Shown here: positions 1 to 7,500 of the stretch, piece by piece
How positions within the stretch are numbered: the stretch's first letter is position 1
How the letters are laid out: every line of letters starts with the position of its first letter
NCBI GenBank assembly: GCA_008636095.1
Contig: VSJD01000011.1
Coordinates: forward strand, 1-11,486
DNA length: 11,486 nt
DNA from: Kiritimatiellota bacterium
GTDB lineage: Bacteria > Verrucomicrobiota > Kiritimatiellia > JAAZAB01
Direction: 5' to 3'
Made by a program: the position numbers and the translations under genes
The notes under the pieces: generated by a model
Seen by the model: the letters and a program-made list of their open reading frames with translations, nothing else
The model's database searches: none
What the model was told of the DNA's origin: nothing

Positions 1-59
1 CAGCATTTAACCTTATCCACCAGAAACCGCTATAAAATACAAAAAAAGAGACCGGAACA

Positions 60-160
60 TTGCCCGCTAAACACGCTAAAGGACGCGAAAAAAGAAAAGA
101 TTGTCCTTTTATATTTTGTAGAAGTCTAATTTAGCGTAATTTCGCGTGTTTAGCGGGCAA
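60..160. repeat. Inverted repeat with CCCGCTAAACACG-type arms
   Basis: The 16 bases at 60-75 are the exact reverse complement of 145-160. Just inside each arm there are further related words (GCTAAAGGACGCG on the left, CGCGAAATTACGCTAAAT on the right when read from the other strand), so the arms look like two diverged, oppositely oriented copies of one short repeat. Nested inside is a second hairpin, AAAGGAC at 78-84 with GTCCTTT at 103-109, followed by a T-rich stretch. I recall this type of sequence as a dispersed intergenic repeat in PVC-group genomes, but that is memory and not a search. Confidence 0.7.
78..118 (+). terminator. Possible weak terminator-like hairpin
   Basis: A 7-bp stem (78-84 with 103-109) encloses an 18-nt A-rich loop and runs into TTTTATATTTT. 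On the plus strand this could act as a weak intrinsic terminator for a gene left of the window. The large loop and short stem make it weak, and it may simply be part of the surrounding inverted repeat. Confidence 0.25.
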
Positions 161-204
161 ATTCTTTGGGGTTCGGGCCATGTCCACATTGGGATAAACG
201 CAAT

Positions 205-957
205 ATGCCGATTCAGGAAGAATACAAGGTAAAATTGGAGGTGTTTGAGGGTCCGCTGGACCTCCTGCTCTACCTCATCAAAAAGGACGAGGTGGACATC
301 TATGATATTCCCATCGAGTTGATCGCGCGCCAGTATATGGAATACCTCGGCCTGATGCGGATGCTGGATCTCGATATCGCCGGCGAGTTTCTTGTAATGG
401 CGGCCACGCTCATGATGATCAAGAGCCGCATGCTCCTGCCGCCGGAGGAGCGGCCCGAGCTGGAAATCGAGGAGGAGGACCCGCGCTGGGAACTCATCCG
501 CCAGCTGATCGAGTATAAGAAATTCAAGGATGCAGCGGCCAACCTGCAGGAAATGGAATCCCGCACGGGCAACATGTTTCTGCGCAGTGCGGAGGACACG
601 GCGGTTGTGGTGGAACAGCCGGGCGTCGGATTGAAAGACGTCACCATTTTCGACCTGATTGCGTCCTTTAACGAGGCGCTCAAGCGGATTCAGATAAATG
701 AAATCGGCGAAATTATGGCCGAGCGCTTCACGGTGGCAGACGGCATCGAGTCCATCCTGGGACGAATTAAGCGCGAAACACAGGTAGTCTTTGCCACCCT
801 GTTCCGGCCGCTCAGCACGCGTCATGAAATTATTTACACCTTTCTGGCCCTGCTGGAGCTTATCCGCCTGCGCCAGGTGGTGGCCCGGCAGGAGGCGGTG
901 TTTGGGGATATTGTGATCATGCGCACGGAGACGGAACAGATGACGGACGACGGATGA
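205..957 (+). CDS. scpA: Segregation and condensation protein A (ScpA kleisin)
   Basis: ScpA is the kleisin subunit of bacterial condensin. It bridges the two Smc ATPase heads and binds an ScpB dimer in chromosome organisation and segregation. The 250-residue product has the family's opening signature FEGPLDLLLYLI at about residues 14-25. The N-terminal helical region that contacts the Smc neck follows, including GEFLVMAATLMMIKSRMLLPP at about 60-80. An acidic linker comes next (about 81-93). A C-terminal winged-helix segment ends in FLALLELIRLRQV, and this part contacts the other Smc head. I chose the ATG at 205 because homology begins there; the frame is open back to a TTG at 166, but those extra 13 residues look like non-coding repeat flank. 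No strong ribosome site precedes 205. The last codons (TEQMTDDG) run into a GACGGACGACGGATGACGG repeat shared with the scpB tail. scpB follows directly. Confidence 0.95.
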   Translation: MPIQEEYKVKLEVFEGPLDLLLYLIKKDEVDIYDIPIELIARQYMEYLGLMRMLDLDIAGEFLVMAATLMMIKSRMLLPPEERPELEIEEEDPRWELIRQLIEYKKFKDAAANLQEMESRTGNMFLRSAEDTAVVVEQPGVGLKDVTIFDLIASFNEALKRIQINEIGEIMAERFTVADGIESILGRIKRETQVVFATLFRPLSTRHEIIYTFLALLELIRLRQVVARQEAVFGDIVIMRTETEQMTDDG

Positions 958-1020
958 CGGAAAACGGACGAAGCAAACAGCGAACATCCAACATCGAACG
1001 CCGAACGTCGAATGGAAGAG
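937..1020 (+). repeat. Dispersed-type repeats at the scpA/scpB junction
   Basis: Two low-complexity words meet here. The first is GACGGACGACGG-type DNA (about 940-970), the same kind as in the scpB tail and after pheA. The second, at about 980-1014, is built from variants of CGAACATC/CGAACGTC in near-tandem order. Translated in the scpB frame this gives SKQRTSNIERRTSN, which I recognise from memory as a frequent spurious N-terminal extension in PVC-group annotations. It is repeat DNA and unlikely to be a conserved part of either protein. Confidence 0.6.
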
Positions 1021-1043
1021 CAGAACAAGATTCAAGGATTTTT

Positions 1044-1964
1044 ATGACAGAAGAAACCAACCAACCGACTGAAGCGCACGCTCAACCTGAACTCAAACAG
1101 ATTCTGGGTGCCTTGTTGTTTGCCGCCCGGAAACCGATTGCGGCGGGTGAGTTGCTCGAGATATTGGCGCAGGTGGCCCAAAACGGCGAAGACGCCGCCC
1201 ATGCGTTCGGCAAAATCAAGGAAAGCGATATTCGGACGGCCCTCGAACAATTGAAGGCCGAGCTTGGCGAACGAAAGCTGGGCCTTATTCTCGTAGAGGT
1301 GGCTGGCGGGTTCCGGTTCCAGACGGATCCGGCCGGAGGCCCCTGGGTGCGGCAGTTGTTGAACCTGGACAAACCCGCGCGCCTTTCCAAGCCGGCCTTG
1401 GAAACGCTGGCCATTATCGCGTATCGTCAGCCAACTACCCGCGCCGAAATTGAGGCTTTACGCGGCGTCAACGTGGACGCCATGATGCGCCACTTGCTGG
1501 AACTGCAGTTGATCCGCATCGTTGGCCGCAGTGACCTGCCGGGAAGACCGCTGATGTACGGAACGACACAATTGTTCCTGGAACATTTTGGCCTAAGCAG
1601 TGTCAAGAACCTGCCGGGTGTTGAACAGTTGTCGCGGCGGGATGCGGAACGCGTCAAGAGGGAGTCGGAGGGCGGACGACGGACACCGGACGCCGGCCCG
1701 GAAAAGATGGAAGACGGCCTGAAGACGGACGACGGACACCGGACGACTGACACCGGCCCGGAAAAGACGGAAGACGGCCTGAAGACGGACGACGGAGGAC
1801 GGACGCCAGATGCCAGCCCAGAGATGACTGAAGATAGCATAAAGACGGACGACCCGCAGCGAAAAGCGGAGGGCGTCGAGGAGGAAAAAACAGACGTCGA
1901 AGACGAGGATGATGACGAAGATGAGGATGAAGATGAAGACGAGGACTTTGAAGAAAAGGAATGA
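1044..1964 (+). CDS. scpB: Segregation and condensation protein B (ScpB) with repeat-built acidic tail
   Basis: ScpB dimerises and wraps around ScpA in the Smc-ScpAB condensin. The 306-residue product has two winged-helix regions. The first is at about residues 15-95 (LKQILGALLFAARKPIAAGEL). The second, at about 110-195, carries the signature ALETLAIIAYRQPTTRAEIE, then GRPLMYGTT and FLEHFGL. I chose ATG 1044 because AAGGA lies 5 bases upstream and family homology starts soon after. An ATG at 954 overlaps the scpA stop as ATGA and would add 30 residues, but that stretch is repeat DNA (SKQRTSNIERRTSN). From about residue 199 the protein is an unusual tail: three 20-residue units of the type RTPDAGPEKMEDGLKTDD (about 210-270), then an almost purely Asp/Glu run (about 278-306). 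I know ScpB as usually near 180-250 residues, so the tail is extra. pheA starts 3 bases after the stop. Confidence 0.93.
   Translation: MTEETNQPTEAHAQPELKQILGALLFAARKPIAAGELLEILAQVAQNGEDAAHAFGKIKESDIRTALEQLKAELGERKLGLILVEVAGGFRFQTDPAGGPWVRQLLNLDKPARLSKPALETLAIIAYRQPTTRAEIEALRGVNVDAMMRHLLELQLIRIVGRSDLPGRPLMYGTTQLFLEHFGLSSVKNLPGVEQLSRRDAERVKRESEGGRRTPDAGPEKMEDGLKTDDGHRTTDTGPEKTEDGLKTDDGGRTPDASPEMTEDSIKTDDPQRKAEGVEEEKTDVEDEDDDEDEDEDEDEDFEEKE
1671..1853 (+). repeat. Three tandem 60-bp repeats inside the scpB 3' end
   Basis: A 60-bp period is visible. The block CGGCCCGGAAAAGA...GACGGACGACGG at 1694-1735 recurs almost unchanged at 1754-1795, and a more diverged third copy begins at about 1814. As 60 is a multiple of three, each unit adds 20 residues in frame. 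The bases at 1682-1711 match 3057-3086, after pheA, at 27 of 30 positions, so the same repeat family exists both inside and outside genes. It is followed by a GAY/GAR-only stretch (about 1900-1960) coding for the acidic end. Confidence 0.85.
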
Positions 1965-1967
1965 ACC

Positions 1968-3044
1968 ATGCATGTTGCCGAGCTGAGAAAAAAAATCGAT
2001 GCGCTGGATCGACGTCTGGTCAGCCTGCTGAATGCGCGCGCCCGGGTGGCCGTAAAGATCGGACAACTGAAGCAGGTATCGGCTGTTGACGTGTATGTAC
2101 CGGCACGCGAAAAAGCCGTACTCGCACACGTCCGACGGGCTAACCACGGGCCATTGGGCAAGGAAGCCATAGACTCAATTTACCGTGAGATCATGTCCTC
2201 CTCACGGGCCTTGGAACGGCAGGTTCGCGTGGCCCATTTTGGTCAGGCCACCACGTTCACGCACCAAGCCGCCCGCCTGCGCTTCGGCGCCAGCGTAACT
2301 TACATCCCCTGCGAAACCATCGGCGACGTTTTCGAAAACGTCCAAAATAGTCAGGCGGACTACGGCGTCGTCCCGATCGAAAATTCGACCGAGGGCGCGG
2401 TGACGTACACCCTGGATGAATTCGTCCAGACGCCGCTGCGGATTTGCGCGGAGATTTACCTGCCGATTTCACACCACCTGATGGCCGCCGGGCCGCGCCG
2501 GGGCATCCGGCGGGTGGTTAGCCATCCACAGGTGCTCGCGCAGTGCCGTAACTGGTTGCATGCCGAAATGCCGGGGGTGGAGATCGCGCCGGTGACCAGC
2601 ACCGCCCATGCGGCGGAGATGGCTGTTCAGGATCGGCACGTAGCGGCCATTGGCAGTATTCTGGCGGCAGAACATTATCATTTGCAGGAGTTGGCGGCGG
2701 AGATTCAGGATTTAAGCGGCAATACGACCCGCTTTCTGGTGATTGGCAAATCGTTTGGGTCTCCCACCGGTGACGATAAGACCTCGATTTTCTTCGCTGT
2801 AAAGCACAAGGCCGGCGCTCTGCACAGCGCCTTGGGGTCGTTCAAGAAATATCGGCTCAATATGACCAAAATCGAGTCCCGCCCCAACAAATTGAAAGCC
2901 TGGGAATACCTTTTCTTTGTGGATATTGAAGGCCATGTCGAGGAACAGCGGGTGCGCAACGCGTTGCGCGATCTGGAACGCCATTGCACGCTGATGACAG
3001 TCCTGGGGGCTTATCCCCGGGCGCCGGAGGCCGCAGAAGACTGA
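1968..3044 (+). CDS. pheA: Bifunctional chorismate mutase/prephenate dehydratase (P-protein)
   Basis: This enzyme makes phenylpyruvate, the precursor of phenylalanine. It turns chorismate into prephenate (mutase), then dehydrates and decarboxylates prephenate (dehydratase). The 358-residue protein has three domains in the usual order. The AroQ-type mutase (about 1-85) has Arg7, Arg24, Lys35, Arg47 and Glu48 at the spacing of the E. coli active site; the position of E. coli Asp48 is Val44. The dehydratase (about 87-262) has PIENSTEG at 136-143 and the catalytic TRF at 254-256. The ACT regulatory domain (about 270-350) has GAL at 283-285 and ESRP at 303-306, so phenylalanine feedback inhibition is expected. 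The dehydratase opening reads FGQATTFTHQAA, where Pro is more usual than Gln. AAGGA lies 7 bases before the ATG, inside the end of scpB. The 3-base gap suggests cotranscription with scpAB. Confidence 0.96.
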   Translation: MHVAELRKKIDALDRRLVSLLNARARVAVKIGQLKQVSAVDVYVPAREKAVLAHVRRANHGPLGKEAIDSIYREIMSSSRALERQVRVAHFGQATTFTHQAARLRFGASVTYIPCETIGDVFENVQNSQADYGVVPIENSTEGAVTYTLDEFVQTPLRICAEIYLPISHHLMAAGPRRGIRRVVSHPQVLAQCRNWLHAEMPGVEIAPVTSTAHAAEMAVQDRHVAAIGSILAAEHYHLQELAAEIQDLSGNTTRFLVIGKSFGSPTGDDKTSIFFAVKHKAGALHSALGSFKKYRLNMTKIESRPNKLKAWEYLFFVDIEGHVEEQRVRNALRDLERHCTLMTVLGAYPRAPEAAED

Positions 3045-3090
3045 TGCCGGACAACAGACACCAGACGCCGGCCCGGAGAAGACGGACATC
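3045..3090 (+). repeat. GGACGACGG-family repeat after pheA
   Basis: The stretch 3057-3086 matches 1682-1711 in the scpB tail at 27 of 30 bases. It begins immediately after the pheA stop codon, so here the same sequence is intergenic and not coding. Confidence 0.75.
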
Positions 3091-3106
3091 AGGAAGAATA
3101 TATCGG

Positions 3107-3194
3107 GCGTAGCGTTGCGCAACTCGCCTCGGCGAAGCGCTCCGGCGGAGCCGGGAGCCCGACTTGTCCACCGTAGCTTCTTAGCGAAGGTGGA
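3107..3194. repeat. Cluster of short palindromes ending in TCCACC/GGTGGA hairpin
   Basis: The perfect palindrome GTTGCGCAAC lies at 3113-3122, the hairpin word CTCCGGCGGAG at about 3140-3150, and a longer hairpin has TCCACC at 3167-3172 pairing with GGTGGA at 3189-3194. The phrase CTTGTCCACCGTAGC...GCGAAGGTGGA is one I associate with dispersed repeats in PVC-group genomes, from memory only. Confidence 0.55.
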
Positions 3195-3202
3195 TGTCAC
3201 CG

Positions 3203-3383
3203 TGTGTCGAATTCGGTTTCCCGCTGTCGGTTTCCCGCTTGCGGGATTCGAAAAAGCAAGGCAAGCTTGGGCTGAATGCGGGCGCACCGTGCGCAGCGCT
3301 ATACTCGTGTATGCGCAAGCGCGGCAAACCCGCAGACGGCCCAAGATCGCCGCCGCCTTTTTCGAACCGAATTCGATCACACA
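3203..3383. repeat. About 180-nt imperfect inverted repeat upstream of hisC
   Basis: TCGAATTCGGTT at 3207-3218 is the exact reverse complement of 3365-3376, and the adjoining GTGTG/CACAC continues the pairing with a one-base bulge. TTCGAAAAAG at 3247-3256 pairs exactly with 3357-3366. Further inside, CTTGGGC and TGCGGG words pair across the two arms, and the apex is GCGCTATAC (3296-3304) against GTATGCGC (3309-3316) with a TCGT loop. The left arm carries roughly 27 extra bases, including a small CCCGCTTGCGGG hairpin. It could be a small non-autonomous palindromic element or a structured RNA; nothing decides between these. Confidence 0.65.
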
Positions 3384-3405
3384 CCGGAAATGGATGATAG
3401 ACACT

Positions 3406-4518
3406 ATGAAACAGATTGCCCATTCGTGGATCCTGGACTTGAAGATGTACGAGCCGGGCAAACCGATCGAGGAAGTGGCGCGGGAGCTCGGATTTGAGTC
3501 CGTGGATGACATCATCAAGCTGGCGTCCAACGAAAACGCCCTGGGCCCCTCCCCCCTCGCCTTGCGGGCCATGAAGCACGTGGCCTCCCAGATGCATCGC
3601 TATCCCGATAGCAGCGCGCATTTACTGCGGCGCGCCCTGTCAAAGAAACTGGGGGTCAAACCGGATCAGCTCCTGATCGCCAACGGCGGCAACGAGATCA
3701 TCGAGTTCATTGGCCACGTGTTCCTGGGGCCGGACGTGGATATGGTTATCGCCGACCGCGCGTTCGCCATTTACCGGCTGATCGGCGACATGTTCCGCTC
3801 CCGGGTGATAAGCGTGCCCATGCAACATTTTACGCATGACTTGGACGCCATGCTGGCGGCGATTACACCCCGGACGCGGGTAGTTTTTATCGCCAACCCC
3901 AATAATCCCACCGGCACCATGGTCAACAACAAGGCGCTGGACTTGTTTCTGCGGCAGGTGCCGGAACACGTTGTCGTGGCCCTGGACGAGGCCTACGTCG
4001 AGCTACTTCCCGAGGATCAACAGCCCGACGCGCTGAAGTACGTCCGGGAAGGGCGCAAGATCATCGTCCTGAGAACGTTCTCCAAAACGTACGGATTGGC
4101 CGGCCTGCGCATCGCCTATGCCGTGGCGCCGGAAGAGGGCATTCAATTGATGCACCGCGTCCGCCAGGCATTCAATTTCAATTCCATGGCTCTGGCCGCC
4201 GCCGAGGCCGCGCTGGCCGACGACGCCTTCGTGCGCAAAACGCGCCACATGATCCAGGCTGGCCAGAAGCTGTTTACGGAATACCTGCCGCGCATGGAGA
4301 TTGCCTATATACCCTCCGTGACAAATTTCATGCTGGTCGAGGTAGGTCAGGCGCGGGAAAAGTTTCACGCTCTGCAGAAAGAGAAAGTCATTGTGCGGCC
4401 CATGGATGGCTACGGACTCCCCGACCATGTGCGCATCACCATCGGAACCCGCGAGGAAAACGAACGCTGCCTCAAAGCCCTCGCCCGCGTGCTGAACAAG
4501 CCGGAACCACAGTTTTGA
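3406..4518 (+). CDS. hisC: Histidinol-phosphate aminotransferase family protein (HisC-like)
   Basis: This is a class I/II fold PLP enzyme that transfers an amino group between glutamate and histidinol phosphate in histidine synthesis; relatives also act on aromatic keto acids. The 370-residue length is normal for HisC. Visible family features are MYEPGKPIEEVARELG at about 14-29, LASNENALGPSP at about 39-50, ANPNNPTG at 163-170, DEAYVE at 194-199, and the PLP lysine in TFSKTYGLAGLRIAYA (Lys227) with Arg235 nearby. I start it at ATG 3406. An in-frame ATG at 3394 is equally possible and has GGA 5 bases upstream. The frame is open back to 3115, but that part is repeat DNA. Its position after pheA leaves open that it aminates phenylpyruvate or prephenate rather than, or as well as, histidinol phosphate. 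Substrate cannot be read from the sequence. Confidence 0.92.
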   Translation: MKQIAHSWILDLKMYEPGKPIEEVARELGFESVDDIIKLASNENALGPSPLALRAMKHVASQMHRYPDSSAHLLRRALSKKLGVKPDQLLIANGGNEIIEFIGHVFLGPDVDMVIADRAFAIYRLIGDMFRSRVISVPMQHFTHDLDAMLAAITPRTRVVFIANPNNPTGTMVNNKALDLFLRQVPEHVVVALDEAYVELLPEDQQPDALKYVREGRKIIVLRTFSKTYGLAGLRIAYAVAPEEGIQLMHRVRQAFNFNSMALAAAEAALADDAFVRKTRHMIQAGQKLFTEYLPRMEIAYIPSVTNFMLVEVGQAREKFHALQKEKVIVRPMDGYGLPDHVRITIGTREENERCLKALARVLNKPEPQF

Positions 4519-4523
4519 GTGGG

Positions 4524-4541
4524 AACAGGGGCTATCCTGTT
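4524..4541. terminator. Possible bidirectional hairpin between convergent hisC and smc
   Basis: AACAGG (4524-4529) and CCTGTT (4536-4541) form a 6-bp stem around a 6-nt loop, spanning the 13-bp gap between the two stop codons and the last smc codons. There is no T-run on either side, so it is at best a weak convergent terminator. Confidence 0.3.
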
Positions 4542-7500
4542 GTGTCTGGCGAGGTATCACCGGTCAGTGGCTTCTCAATGGCTACCGTTTCCAGGGACTC
4601 CTCAAGCGGTACACTCTCTGGCTGGATAGCGTCTGCGGCCGGTGCCGCCATTGCGACCGGTGCTTCCGCCGCCGGTTGCGAAGGCACCTCCTCGTGATGA
4701 TGCTCCTTGAAGCGCATGGACATGATCCGCGACACCTTGTCGGCCTCCATCGTAACCCCGTATAGCGTGCCGGCGGCGCTGATCGTCTGGCGGTTGTGCG
4801 TGATGACCAGAAATTGCGACTGGTTCAAAAAGCCCTTCAGCACCTTGACAAACCGGTGGATGTTGGAATCGTCCAGGGCCGCGTCTAATTCATCCAGCAG
4901 GCAGAACGGGCTGGGCTTGACCATGTAAATGGAGAACAGTAACGCCACGGCCGTCATCGTACTCTCCCCGCCCGATAGCAGAGAAATGCTCTGGAGTCGT
5001 TTTCCCGGCGGACGGGCATACACCTCAATGCCGCATTCCAGGATGTCTTCTTCATCCGTCAGGATCAGCTTGGCAGTGCCGCCGCCGAACAACTGCTGGA
5101 ACATAGCCTGGAAATTCGCGTTGATCTGGGCAAAGGTTTTCGAGAACATTTCCGTTGTGGTCTGATTTATTTTACGGATAAGATCCATCAACTGCTGTTT
5201 GGATTTGACCAGATCATCCTGCTGTTGGGTCAGGAAATCAAACCGCTCCTGGAGCTGCTTGTATTCGTCAATGGCCCCGGTATTGACCGGCCCCATGGAT
5301 TCAATCTTCGCGCGCAGTTCCGCGACCTGGCTTTCCATGGCTTCCGCGGCGGGGCGGACGCCTTCGCTCCACTCCGGTTCAGGCTCCGCCCGGATGGCCT
5401 CAGCCGTCAGGCGATAGTCGCCCGTCACGCGCTCCAGGATATGCTCGTGCTTCATCCGGGCTTCGGCGCATTTCACGGTCAGTTCGTTCTTGCGGGCGCG
5501 TTGCGCCTCGATATCCACGCGCCGTTTCTTGACCTGTTCATCCAGGATCTTGAACTCGGCCTGTTGCCGTTCACGCTTTTCCTGGAAGGCCTGCAGGCGC
5601 TCAGCCTGGATCTTAAGAGTGGCCTCAAGGTCGGGAATCTTCTGCTGGGCTTCCGTCACCGACTGCTTAAGGGCCTCGATGGCGGTCCGGTATTCCTCCA
5701 CCCGCGCCGTGCGTTCCCGGATCGTTGCTTCGGCCTGCGCGATGCGGTCGCTGAGCGGTTGATGCTGGGACACCAGGTGCTCGACAGCTTGGCGGTGCTG
5801 GGCGGCGCGCACGTTGGCGGCCAGAAGCAAGTTCAGCATCTGCTTGTGATCATGTTCTAACGCCGTCAGGTCGCGGTTCCGGGTTTCCACCATGAGCTTG
5901 ATTTCACCACGGCGGGCGCGGGCCTGATCCATTTCCACAATCATCGCGCTCTTGCGCTCGGGTGAACTGCCCTGTTTTTCCAGTTCGTGCAATTCGTAGG
6001 TCACCGTTTCCAAGTTGTCCCGTACCTGGTTGGTCTGACGAACCACCATCTCCTGTTCGCCTTCGCGCCGGGCCAAAGCCTGACGTTTTTCTTCCAAAGC
6101 CACGCGGGAGAGTTGAATCGCCTCGTCCTGCGCCGTCTGCCGGAGCGCAATTGCTTCGAGCTCGCCAGTCAAAATGTCGGCGGCCGCGTGCAGGCCGGAT
6201 AGCGTTTCCTGGAACGCGGCAACCTGGTGCCGCTGAGCCAGCGGATTCCGGATGCGCGCGTCACCGTGATACAGCTCACACGCGCCATTGCCCCGCACCA
6301 GCGCGCCTTGCCGCGTCACATACACGGCATTGGGCGGAATAACCGGCGGCAATGCCTCGAGTGAATCTATGACCCAGACTTGGCTAAGTAGTCGCCGCAA
6401 CAGGGGACGCACGGCCTCCGCCGCGGTCACATGCTCAACCAGCGCCACGGCCCCGACGCTCTGAGAGGTCGGAGCCACCTCGGGCACACTGGCAGCCAGC
6501 AGACAAATCGAACCTTGCGCTTCGGCGGCCAAGCGCTGGATCAGGTCGCGCGCACAGGCAACGTCAGTCACGACAACGGCATCCAGCCACATCCGCAGAA
6601 CGGCTTCCAAAGCTTGGGCATAGTCGGGTTCGGCAGTAATCTGGTCCGCCAGGGCGCCAAGTACGCACGCTCTGTCCACGCCCAGCGCAGCCGGGTCGTT
6701 CAGTACCTGCTTGACGCTCTCGGAAAATTCGTCCTTCTCCGCCAGGCTCTTTGTAAGAAGCGCGATCTGGGCGGTCAGTGCGGCGGCCTGGGACTGGTTT
6801 TCGCTCCGCCGGTTTTCCCGGTCCTTGCTGTCCGCTGCCAGGTGTTCGCGGTCGGCCAGGAGCGTTTGCAAATCCTGGTCAGCATGGGTAACGGCGTCCG
6901 TCAACGCCTTCAGGGTTTGGACGGATTCCCCCATACGCTTGTCGTGGTTCTTCAGGACGAGTTTCAGATTGGCCTGCTCGGCGGCACACCGTTCCCGGCG
7001 GCTGACAATATGGCGATCCTCGTTTTCCATCTGGTGGAGCTCGTTCTGGAGCTTGGCATGCCGATCATCGAGTTCCAGCCTTTCGTCCAGCATTTTCTGG
7101 ATGTCCTGCTTGGTCTGGTCCATGGCCTGTTCGTGCTGGGCATTCTTCTGGGACTTGGTCAACAGATCGGCCTCGGCCGTCTTTAATTGAGTACCAACCT
7201 CTTTCAGACGGACTTGACTCTGCGCCAGGGCGCGGCGGTCATTATCCAATTCATGGGTGACGCCGGCGATGTCGCGGGTGTCGCGCTGGATCAGGTCCTC
7301 AAGCTCGCGTATGCGACGCCGGTTGTTTTCCACCTCTTGGCGCGTGCGTTCCAACAACGCTTGCATCTCCATATCGGCCTGGCGTTGCCCGGCAATCTCG
7401 CGTTCGATGTCGCTCAAACCGTCGCGGAGTGTTTCACCCTGCTGTTCGTGGCGCTGGATATCCTGCTGGAGTGTCTCGATGGTTACATTCAGGGTTGCCA

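Larger units (their letters stand above)
1..204. other. Intergenic region upstream of scpA
   Basis: No gene is visible here. A TATAAA hexamer at 31-36 could be a -10 box for the scpA transcription unit, but the best -35 candidate (TTAACC at 7-12, 18-bp spacer) is poor, so a promoter is only a suggestion. The rest is dominated by the inverted repeat at 60-160. The upstream neighbour is outside the window. Confidence 0.4.
3045..3405. other. Repeat-rich intergenic region between pheA and hisC
   Basis: About 360 bp without a convincing gene. From left to right it holds a GGACGACGG-family repeat (3045-3090), a cluster of short palindromes ending in a TCCACC...GGTGGA hairpin (about 3100-3194), and a long imperfect inverted repeat (about 3203-3383). 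The hisC frame stays open back to 3115, but the encoded residues are repeat-derived and have no family similarity. A TATACT hexamer at 3300-3305 could be a -10 box for hisC, but I see no matching -35. Confidence 0.7.

Noticed and set aside
109..1035. 308-codon open frame on the minus strand across scpA
   Set aside because: It is antisense to a clearly conserved ScpA. Its residues resemble no family I know, and its ends lie in repeat DNA; the long frame follows from base composition.
1671..1853. CRISPR-like spacing of repeats in scpB
   Set aside because: The 60-bp units are contiguous, in frame and without unique spacers; there are no cas genes.
1427..2170. 247-codon minus-strand frame with a long poly-Ser run
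   Set aside because: The Ser run is the antisense reading of the Asp/Glu tail of ScpB; it is a shadow.
3115..3393. N-terminal extension of the hisC frame
   Set aside because: It translates palindromic repeat DNA, lacks family similarity, and would make the protein about 97 residues longer than normal HisC.
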